Shown one piece after another: positions 10,261 through 19,373 of a stretch of 64,000 nucleotides of DNA (the first letter of the stretch is position 1; every line of letters starts with the position of its first letter). The notes below the pieces were generated by a model. That model worked only from the letters and a program-made list of their open reading frames with translations. It was not told the origin of the DNA and did no database searches. A program made the translations under genes and the position numbers. The DNA is taken from the NCBI GenBank assembly GCA_036186865.1, contig AP025054.1, forward strand, positions 24,482,619 to 24,546,618, in the 5' to 3' direction. The DNA comes from Eustoma russellianum. Taxonomy: Eukaryota > Streptophyta > Magnoliopsida > Gentianales > Gentianaceae.

Positions 10261-10323
10261 TGCGATATCATTGATTTACTTTCCTTTTTGACAGGAATCT
10301 TTTGATTAACTTTCCAAAATAAA

Positions 10324-10537
10324 GGGGGAGAGAGAAGCATGATTTAAGGGGGAGAGAGAGATTTAAGGAGATTTAAGGGGGAGAGAGATCACTGATTGAT
10401 CCTAATTGCATGAATCAAGGGGGAGCCGGATTTGAAATTCAAAATTAAAATTTCAAATCTGTGCATAATTCAAGGGGGAGAGATAACACTTAAATCATGT
10501 ACACTAGTTATTTTGAAAATCATCAAAAGGGGGAGAT
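10324..10537 (+). promoter_or_regulatory. array of six polypurine tracts before the 3' LTR of A2
   Basis: The same six GGGGGAG boxes as in the left copy recur at 10324, 10348, 10377, 10419, 10474 and 10529, with the last one abutting the LTR. The hairpin-forming inverted repeat between boxes four and five is also retained. Confidence 0.85.
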
Positions 10538-10604
10538 TGTAGGAATATGAGGGTTTGAGTGATTTCAAAATAAAGAAATTTGAATATATATATATATAAA
10601 CGTT

Positions 10605-10669
<65 letters not shown>

Positions 10670-13620
10670 AGTGTACATGTATGCATGATAACTTGCCTTA
10701 TTTAGCTTATATATTATGTTGCCGTACTAACGAGCCATGAAGCTTTAAAGCTTACATCATATGGCGAACATTTGTTGAGTTTATACTATTTTCAGGTGCC
10801 ACAATTAATGAACTAAAGTAGTTCATTAAGTGAAGTACTTAGTTTAATAAACTAAGTAGTTCATTAAAGGAAGATGCATTTGGAAAAGGCATAAAGGCAA
10901 CATGGCTATGGAAGGAAAGTTCTCTCCTCCTCCCCACATCAATTTCACACGCCACATATACATGATATATATATTTTCAGATTTTTTTTTAGAAGGCACA
11001 TACACATGTATTCCAACGTACTATCGACACGTTATATATCTTACGAACGTACGTTTACGTCACACCACTATACTTAACTCATATTTATGAGTATATTCAG
11101 ATCTTATATCATATGATATAAGATATGGTGATGACAAATTAAATACGACACGATAAAAGGTTCTAAACCGAAATTTGTCGTATCGGGTGATACCGAAACT
11201 TCGCCAACGTGTCACGTACTTGCCATAAATAAATGGCCAGCCCATGTACATCAAAATTTATTAATAATTTCGTGCCATACACTGTATATTGAGACAAAAA
11301 TACTTTCCATGTTGGCACACACAAATCATCCCACATTTAGGCCAAAATGTGAAGATTCCAATTTTATTTTTGTCACATGTTTATGGTACCACTTTAAATC
11401 AGCCAAGTGCTGAAATTTAAAGTATATATTATATATATATGTATAACATAATATGTATAGCATGTGCAAAAGTTGGAATTTAAATTAGGGAAAAATCGGG
11501 TAATCGATAAATATCGAAAATTCGGTTTTCTACGCACTTGACATGGAACGTTTTTCTTGAACATGATGTGGCACGTATCTAGACACTTTTTACATATAAT
11601 ATACATCTTAAAGTGTTCTAGAAAATTAAATTAAGGGCTGATTGGAATATTACATGTGTATTATTAAATGTACACTATTTTTTCAAAGTTAGCAAAAATA
11701 AATTTCAGCACATGTATATACACTTTCAAAACGTCATCCCAGCTGAGATGGAGCACATGTCGAGCCTTGTTGGCATGTTGATTGGTCAAGGATCAATCAT
11801 ACAATGTTGATGGATCAAAGAGAGAAGCTACAAAAGCTAAGTTTTCAACATACACCTCTCTTATGTCACATGCTGAAAATTTCAGCATGTCACATACCAA
11901 GTGGACGTTTTCTTCATCATTAAGGAAGATAAATTGTCAATTTTTTATTAAGGAATAAATCAAAGGAGTTATGGAAATGATTTGAATTGTATTAAGTGTG
12001 ATATTCTTCATATCACACATGCTGAAATTTTTCAGCATGTGTGAAGATGTTATGGCCGAACCTTCACCCTCCTTGGTGTCCAAATTCATTCTCCATCTTG
12101 TAGCAAGACTTACCTTAGATAATGGATGTATTTTTTATGGAAGAAATTCAAAGAAAATTGGAAGAAATCTAGAGTTATTTCATGTGGTAAATGATGAAAA
12201 TTTCAGCATTGAAATCATAGGAGCTGGCCGATTTTTTTGAGATAGAAAGAGGGATTTTTGCGTCTCAAAATTTATGTGAATATCTCTTAAGTTATGGAAT
12301 GTATTATGTGATGATTATTTGGCAAATATTCAGTGTTTTTTTCAGAATATCCATGTCATCAAATGATGACAACATTGAGCCAATCAAAAGGTGCCAAGTA
12401 AGCAATGACTAAATGATGGTCCAATGGAATGATGCCAAGCAAGCAAAACATTGTCACCATGATGTCTCACACTCTCTCAAGCAATTAAAAGGAAAGTTTC
12501 AAGAGGGGAGAAGGGTGCAAGGGGACGGCTACATGCTATAAGGGAGGAAGAGAAGAACAAACAAAAACAACACCAAGAATTACATTCAAAAGTGATCAAA
12601 GTGCAAAAGCTTTCTTCTCCTACACTTTCTTTCTTTCTTCTCTTGTAAAAAGCCTATTGTACTTTACTTCTTTCATTCTTGAATAGGCTTCATAGAAACC
12701 ACCATTCATTCATCTTTGTAAAAGATTGATCAAGGTGTGATCAATCTTCATTCTTGCGAGGTGGTGGTGTTCGTGCGCAATTGTATAGAACATACAAGGT
12801 TTGTAAAGGGTTGGAGTTGGTGTGTAACTCCATCAACCCTGCGGTAAGGTGTACTGCGTGTGTGAAATTAGTGTGAACCAAGGAAGGTGTTCCTTGAAGA
12901 CTGGAGTAGGTTGTTTATAACCGAACCAGTATAAAATTCTTGGTGCAATTTACTTTCTGCATTTACGTTTCAGTTTCTGCGCTGTTTACTCATATTGTTC
13001 ACGTTCGCAAAAATAGTAAACGTTTTCTAAAAATTATAAAAATTTCCAGAAACATACATAAACGTTCTAGGGTTAATTTGGCACAAGTTTCAACCCTTTT
13101 GGACAAGTATAGGTCAGTCAAACATCAAACGTTCTGAGACTAGTGCAGTCTGATTTTCAGACTTGCAAAGGTTGAGACTTTGGTGGTATTTGACCTACTT
13201 CCCAAAAGCATTTTCAAAAACTGTTTCAACCCATTTCAATATAGTGTGTGAGGAGTTATTGGACAAATTTTCAGATCATTTGGACATTCACACAAATAGG
13301 AATTAATTTTTTAAAATCATCTACCGTTTCTGGCAGATTTGCACAATCTGAGTGCCAACGGTTTTTGAAGGGGTTAAAGGTTGAATTTTGATTTGAAATT
13401 TTTAGGGGACCCTCACAACATCTGAGGCTAAGTTCTCTCAAAATTTCATAATTTTTGGAGACCTCTAACCTAGGTTTTAAAACGTTTTAAAACTGGTACT
13501 GAAAACAGAATCTGTTTTCAGAACTTGAATTGGTTAGGTTTAAAGAAATTTTAAAAACCATATTTTCCGCACCACCTATTCAACCCCCCCCCCTTCTAGT
13601 GGTGCCTTGCAGATCCTACA
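10538..13620 (+). repeat. 3' LTR of Sirevirus A2
   Basis: 3083 bp, TGTAGG to CCTACA. It is 40 bp longer than the middle LTR, mostly through growth of an AT run. By eye it differs by about 21 substitutions from the middle LTR, all right of about position 11188. Directly after it, sequence switches to the interior of a gypsy LTR, which marks the insertion point. No gene is seen within it. Confidence 0.95.
10607..10664. repeat. AT dinucleotide microsatellite in the LTR
   Basis: A 58-base AT run; the matching run in the middle LTR (2163-2179) is only 17 bases. The neighbouring AT run just upstream changed in the opposite direction. It accounts for most of the LTR length difference. Confidence 0.9.
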
Positions 13621-16600
13621 TCATCTTCATCCGGTCTATTCTCTCTGGGCCTGAACGGCCATAATCATCATAACCAGGTCTATACTCTCTAGGCCTGTAT
13701 GGTCATAATCACCATACCCTGGTCTATTCCCTCTGGGCCTGTACGGTCATAATCATCATCAAATCAATTAACCCTAGATCTGTAGCGGGTTGTGCTGGCC
13801 AGAATTAAATGATACCAATGGAAATCGTTCTTTTCAAACTGAATTTCTTCGAAAGCGCTTTTTCATCGTTCCTTGTCATAAAATTAGTTTCATAAATCAT
13901 GCAAATGATGATGGTGCAATGTATGACGTGCAACATGAAATTCATGACTAGATGCATCACGTAATACTCATCCTGCCTTGTTCTTTAAGCTGGAAAAATA
14001 TCCAGAATTAATGTTCTGTTCATGCGGCTCTCAACCTCACAATTCGGGCCTCTTTTCATAACCTCTAGTCATACACATGCATAATGGAGTCTTATTTACT
14101 TGCCATAAAATTTTCATAACGTTTCAAGATATAAAAGACTCCTAAATCATTAAGTTACCAAACAGAGTACTGCTGAATCCAAATGCAGTACCCGTCTTTA
14201 CTTTCCTTTAAGTCCATAAAAACCTTATTTAAATTGGGCTAACACCTGAAAAACATAGTAGACACATCAATAAGTAATATACATGGGCCCAAATAGTTAA
14301 ATACATGTCCAAAACCACAAGACTAAGGCCTCTTAACTTCTTCCATATTTCTGTCCTGTTTTCCAGTTTTATAACGCCAACTTCAATTCAGTAGTTACCC
14401 ATAAAAACAACTATTCCAAGTTGATTAATTTACATGGACATGCTCATCTATGTCCTAAGTAATTTCCATAACGATTCCAGGGCAATCCAATAGGTTTAAA
14501 GGGGTCATTTAAATACTTTCCTAAGACTAGGTACTTGCAGAATCTGGATTGACCAGTTGTTACTAAAAATTTCATTGCGGACGAACCACAAGTCCTTTTT
14601 CCGAAATTCTACGTTACAGATCTAACAAACACACAGGGCTAACATCCTATCAAAAATCATCTCGTTTGCACATTCCTAAGGTCTATTTTCGGGTCACACA
14701 ACAAGTCACATAATTCTGCCAGTTCAAGTAGTTTTCCCCTTTTTGTCATTTTTTATGCCAAGTGGTTACTAACTCAATTTATTCATCTAAAATGACTTAC
14801 TATCTACCATATACACCTTTTATCATCGATATTCTAGGTTCTATAACATTTAATAGGCTACATTTGGTACATCCAAAACAGTTTTAAACTTACACCCATC
14901 ATCATTGTACACTTTGTACCAAATAAAGTCAACCTTTAGCATAACTAAAATATAGGTCACACCATCCCCAAACCAGCCCGTTTCTTACCCTTAGAGAAAT
15001 TCTCTTTCCATTTTTAAAGTGAGTATGATACATTCATATAATATATCACACAACTTTCTTACATCTTTTGCTCCACAAGCTATATTCTTCACAAAAATAA
15101 ATGCTCGTTCCTACTATCCTTTGTAGCCGTCCCTTCCATGGTGAGGAAGATGAATCTTACCATGCTTGTCTTGGACATGCTACACATTCATATTCAATGT
15201 AGGCAAAGAACACACCTTTTCAAGAATTTCATACATGCAAGCCACTTTTATTAAGGAACACTAAGCTCTCATGCTTCAAGCTTAATACTTTCCAACTAAG
15301 ATTAAATCTTAATAATAACTAGTCATTCAAGCATACATTTCCACACATAAGTCAAGAGCATTTAGAGTATACTTGCCTCTTTGGATCTTAGAGCTTTCTT
15401 CTTGCTTGAAACTTGTTTGAAACAGAGTGAAACTTCTTCCAACCTCTTCCTAACATACACGGGTTTGGAAGAATAGTGGAGATAGATGTTAGTCATTATT
15501 TAATCATACAATAAAGCTTAGTTTGAGGCTAGATTGTCTTACTATTTTGAAGCTTGAATGGGGGTTGAGATGAATCCAACCCACTAAGAAGCTAACCTCT
15601 CTTAGTAACTTGAAAACCATCACCTAATGACCATTTGGAGGCCATGTTTTCAACAAGAAAGGAAGGTACCGTGTGAGCTTCACCATTTGAAGTATGGAAT
15701 TCGCTTGAGAAGGTTAATATGTAACTTACCTAGACAAGACTTGAACTTGAAGATTGTTCTTGGATCTCCTTGGCTCAAGGTTGGTCGTGTGAGAGGAATG
15801 GGGAAGGGATTGATCAAGTGTGTAGGGAGTCTTGGTTCTTTTTCTTTTTGTGAGTTCTTGAATAGTTGAATATTAGAGAAGATTCTAGGACTCTTGGATG
15901 TAGTTTTTCCTTGAATGGCTAAGGTTTAGCCGTTGGAAACCTTAGGGAAGAGAGACTTTTTCTTTGCATGGTTTTTCTCATTAGGGCTTACTACCATTAC
16001 TAACTTGAGTTACTTTTGGGGTGTGGTTAAGATAAAGTGACTCTAGTAAGATTTAAGGTGTCTCTTGGCTTTCCTCGTGGTTAACCGGCGGTTGGAGCCC
16101 TTTAGCATGCTCCATCATGCTTTAGTTGCTTTTGAGGGTGTTTAAATGAAAATTTACAAAGTAGTTGGAGAAGAGGTTAATGGTAAAGTTGAGCGCATAA
16201 TTCCTCAATTTCCTTGTAACCCACGGTTTTAGTGAGTTACCAACCTTGAAATTATATCATATTATGACTACTACATGCATAAACTACTTTATAATATTGC
16301 TTCAGTAAGAATTTAAAGTGAGTAGTTGAGGCCTTTTAGCAAAAGTAGTCTCATACCCCCTAATTATGTCTCTTAACCAGCGGTTGGGAGAAGAGAAAAG
16401 TAGTATTTTTCCCTTTTTCCTTTTTAAATCTCCATTTATTAGGATACTAAATGCTAATGTAAACTTTTCATGCTTACTTTGAGAAGACTTCTAAGGGTTG
16501 GTTGGCTTGTAAGAGGAAACCCTATTATAGTATATCCAAGGCCCTTATGGCTGAGATTTATGAATGATATTGGGAGGGTAAAGCTGTCATCTCACATACT

Positions 16601-16750
16601 TCATAAGACATGCTTGTGTCATTTCTGTTTTTATAGAATTTATCTTAAGGAAAAATAATTGAAGCAGTCGTAATAAAACTTAATGCAATGTACTTGAATG
16701 ATCCAAACTTTCATTAATTCATTATACAAGTCTCAAGTACAATATGGTTT
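13621..16750 (-). repeat. 3' LTR of gypsy B, truncated at both ends
   Basis: Matches the 5' LTR from about 20225 to 23484. The left part was displaced by the Sirevirus insertion. The right end stops at 16750, about 16 bases short of the terminal GGGGTACAACA, and continues straight into RT sequence. It carries the CAGGTC/GGGCCTG hairpin minisatellite near 13630-13760 and lacks the 169-bp duplication of its partner. No gene is supported here; short frames such as 15627-15869 are LTR sequence. Confidence 0.88.
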
Positions 16751-17395
16751 CTGGGACATCCTCGTCTTTTATCTTCAATTAGAAGTATCCAGAACGAAGA
16801 TCAATCTTACTGAAGGTTCGTGCTCCCTGTATCAAGATATCTTTAGGCAGTGTTCAAAATAGAATTATCATTGAAGTAAAAACTTTTAATCGCTTAACCA
16901 AAGCTGATCGAACAGATCATCGGTCCTAGGCAATGGGTATTTGTTGTTTATTGTGATCTTGTTGAGTTCTCTATAATCGATGCATATGCGCATACTCCCA
17001 TCCTTTTTCTTTACAAATAGCACAGGAGCACCCCAAGACGAGACACTTGGGCGGATGAGTTTCTTTTCCAACAGCTCACGTAACTGCTCCTTCAGTTCTT
17101 TATGTTCCGCAGGCGCAATCCGATAAGGAGCCTTCGATATCGGCTCAGCTCTTGGAATTAGATTGATTTCAAAAGAGATCCCTAGATCTGGGGGGAAGAC
17201 CCGGTAATTCCTCTGGGAAGACATCAGGATACTATTGAACCACCGGAACTTGAGAAAGGTCAGAAGGCGCTTGATCGGCACTTAGCGCACAGACTAGGAA
17301 TCTTTCGTATCCTTTCTTCAATGCCATACTGGCCCGAATTGCATTGACATAAATGTTCTTGGGACATTTCCTTAATTTCGAACCTCCAATAAAAT
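16751..17395 (-). pseudogene. gypsy reverse transcriptase, N-terminal part, broken
   Basis: On the - strand, 17281-16886 reads the linker and start of a Ty3/gypsy RT: ISKAPYRIAPAEHKELKEQL, then SSWGAPVLFVKKKDGSMRIC, then RELNKITINNKYPLPRTDDL. After DLFDQL the reading is broken by about 71 unrelated bases (16830-16900). RT then resumes with the TFSKIDLRSGY region at 16755-16829, which itself has a stop in place of the residue after SGY. It ends at 16751, where LTR sequence starts. The catalytic YVDD block, RNase H and integrase are therefore absent. 17282-17395 holds a frameshifted linker. Clearly non-functional. Confidence 0.88.
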
Positions 17396-17737
17396 TTACT
17401 TCCTTATGGTTGGGTCTTTAATAGTAACCCGCTTTTCACTGCAATCGATGTGTGCGAAATTCTTGGAGAGCCAGTCCATTCCAAGAATTACATCGAAATC
17501 ACTCATGGGTATAGGAATTAAGTCGGCTTCAAACCGCTGATCATCAAACTCAAGCGCGCAATTTCTGAGGATATGATAAGAGACCCACCTGATCACCAGC
17601 TACTTGAACTTTGTAGGGTATCTCAAGATGGATTGGGTTATGATCGATATTCTTTACGAATTTCCTCGAGATAAAGGAGTGGCTAGCGCCACTATCAAAT
17701 AGTACATTTTCAGGCACCGAACATACTAAGATAGCTC
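17396..17737 (-). pseudogene. gypsy aspartic protease, frameshifted
   Basis: Two overlapping - strand frames cover a retropepsin-type protease that would cleave the polyprotein. The first (to 17550) contains the active site in VLFDSGASHSFIS. The second (17596-17396) contains the conserved carboxy-terminal block DFDVILGMDWLS. The shift between the two frames lies near 17570-17590. It sits directly downstream of an intron-like segment at 17738-17821 and upstream of the RT remnant, in the normal gag-protease-RT order of gypsy elements. Confidence 0.88.
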
Positions 17738-17821
17738 CTGAATTATGCAAGATTTACTAAGCAACAGCAAAGCAACAATACCTTGCAAAATTTTAAGCAT
17801 TCCATAAATTTTAAAACATAC
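17738..17821 (-). other. candidate 84-bp intron between gag and protease of gypsy B
   Basis: Read on the - strand this segment starts GTATGTTTTAAAA and ends GCATAATTCAG, giving canonical GT-AG ends. It is AT-rich and contains in-frame stops, the first just nine bases in. The flanking reading frames are family-typical: upstream ends ...EEANDVVA, downstream starts AILVCSVPENVLFDSG. Exact removal joins them in phase, with one split codon. Unspliced RNA would give Gag only and spliced RNA Gag-Pro-Pol. Introns in this general role are known in Ogre elements; I know of none in this family. A chance insertion is the alternative. Confidence 0.5.
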
Positions 17822-18169
17822 TTGCCACAACATCATTAGCCTCCTCAACAGTGGCGTCAGTCATAACATGGACCCTTGCGTTTGTGCGCTGACACTAGTT
17901 CTTTGGTTGTTGTTGCTGCTGGGTTCCTTTTTCTGGGCAGTCCTTAATCATGTGTCCAACTTTTCCACATCCGAAGCACGTGGTCCCCTTATCCAGACAA
18001 TCCTTGAGGATATGGCCCACCTTGAACACCCAAAGCACTTACCTGCCTGAATGTAGCACTCTCCAACATGACGCTTCTTACAGTGGGAACACGTCGGAAT
18101 AGCTGGCTGCTGGCCCTGATTCTTTGTCTGATTTTTCTGCTGAGAACGGTGCTGGAAATGATTCTTTCC
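17822..18169 (-). pseudogene. gypsy gag nucleocapsid part with two CCHC knuckles, frameshifted
   Basis: The - strand here encodes, across shifted frames, a cysteine-rich segment. One piece reads CYIQAGKCFGC; a further knuckle of the CFGCGKVGH...DC kind can be traced through the shift around 17940-18000, followed by a Gln-rich stretch and NARVHVMTDATVEEANDVVA. Such knuckles bind genomic RNA in the particle. The frame is not continuous with the gag body to the right, so the copy is dead. Confidence 0.75.
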
Positions 18170-19056
18170 TTATCGTCCTGCGCCTCTGGAATTCTGCTTA
18201 GCAGCCTTGCGAGATCCTCCATTTCCTAACACATCCCTTCTTCTCTTCTGCCCCATCTCGTCTCGACGAATAATATCTCTCTCGATTCTGTAGCAAGCAT
18301 CCAACAGTGCACCAAAATTGACTGGATTTGCATTAACTAACCAGGTTCTGATCCTTGGATTTAATCCCATCTTAAACTTCAGCATTTTTGTCTCCTCGTC
18401 ATTCATGGTAGACGGCTGAAACCTTCCCAAGGCTATAAACTTGTTAGCATAATCCGCAACTGCCATTCCCTACTCTTGCACCAACGATTCAAATTCATGT
18501 CTCTTTTGTAACTTAACAGAAGGTGGTATGTAGAATTTGTTAAATTCCTTGAGAAATCTCTCCCACGATATCGGCCTTGGCAATGGTTGCAAATTGGCTT
18601 TCCACCACTGGTTCGCTTCTCCAAGTAGGAATGGCCTAACAGCTTGAGTTTTCACCTCCTCAGATGCACGAATTAACTCAAAACTGTTTTCCACCTCATC
18701 CAACCATTTTTCAGCAGCATCTAGGTTCAATTTTCCCTCAAATGGCGGGACATTAGCTCTTTTCAGTTTCTCAAAATAGTACTGGGCATCCCTGACAGGC
18801 TCATGAGGCTGGGGAGGAGCATTCTGCTGTAACATAACCTGACCGATCTGGGTCACAGTCTGGCAAAACCTCTGGAAAGCATGAATGTCCGAAATCATCT
18901 GGGGCAGAGGCCCATGGGGTGGCGGATTATTCTGGGCTGGGGTTGATTCTGATCCTGTGGTGGTGGTGGTGGTGGTGAAACCTGAGCGGGTGGAGGAGGA
19001 ATAGGCTCTTGCACCTCTGGTCGAGCCCTAGCGGGTCTGCCTCGTGGTCGTGCCAT
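18170..19056 (-). pseudogene. gypsy gag body, one frameshift and one nonsense codon
   Basis: The Met at 19056 (MARPRGRPARARPEVQEP) starts a proline-rich leader, with a frameshift near 18900. The retrotransposon gag domain then runs from 18898: FCQTVTQIGQVMLQQN, then AEKWLDEVENSFELIR, then GEANQWWKANLQPLPRP. A TAG at 18467-18469 interrupts it, and the same frame continues as VADYANKFIALGRFQPST to YRIERDIIRRDE. The two main pieces are in the same frame, so that stop is a simple nonsense change. The same gag family recurs in elements F and G. Confidence 0.9.
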
Positions 19057-19359
19057 CTGCACTATGTAGTGTTGGAGTTTATTCAAGGTGAAAATATTCA
19101 GATAAGCGATGAAATTTAATTCGTAATCCAATAGAAATTTTAAGTGGCATGCAAGAAGATACGATATGAATTAAATTCTATGACATATAAAATGTCATCG
19201 ACTAGGGTTTTATTATCAGATGAAGGCCCTAATTTTCCAGTCTAAGTAATCCTAGTCTAAGGTCAACTCTCTTCTAGGATCTTGACTTAGGTCTAAGGTC
19301 AAACTTAGATTTCTAAAATCATAACTTAATTCTATATTCTGCCCGAATCTAGAGTCTGG

Positions 19360-19371
19360 GCTCTGATACCA
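19360..19371 (-). other. primer binding site of gypsy B
   Basis: The + strand reads GCTCTGATACCA, the reverse complement of the initiator Met tRNA primer site. It lies two bases from the LTR edge at 19374 and fixes the element on the - strand. Confidence 0.92.
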
Positions 19372-19373
19372 CC

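Larger units (their letters stand above)
2090..13620 (+). mobile_element. complete Sirevirus-type Ty1/copia retrotransposon A2
   Basis: LTR 2090-5132, primer binding site, gag, pol, purine tracts, and LTR 10538-13620 give a complete 11.5-kb element with both long frames unbroken. Sirevirus assignment rests on the repeated purine tracts, initiator Met tRNA primer site, separate gag and pol frames, a CCHC zinc knuckle followed by a long charged coiled-coil gag tail, and multi-kilobase LTRs with a palindrome array. On the right it ends inside a gypsy LTR; the base run TCATC at 13621-13625 is the expected right target duplication, its partner lying beyond the window start. It looks young and possibly competent, except for one unusual residue in RNase H. 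Confidence 0.93.

Noticed and set aside
10261..10537. possible envelope-like gene after pol, as in some Sireviruses
   Set aside because: Only 277 bases of purine-tract region separate pol from the LTR, and no frame is present.
10470..10686. two overlapping frames rich in Tyr and Ile
   Set aside because: Translation of the AT microsatellite.
19360..19371. tRNA gene fragment
   Set aside because: The match to initiator Met tRNA is limited to the primer site length and sits beside an LTR edge.
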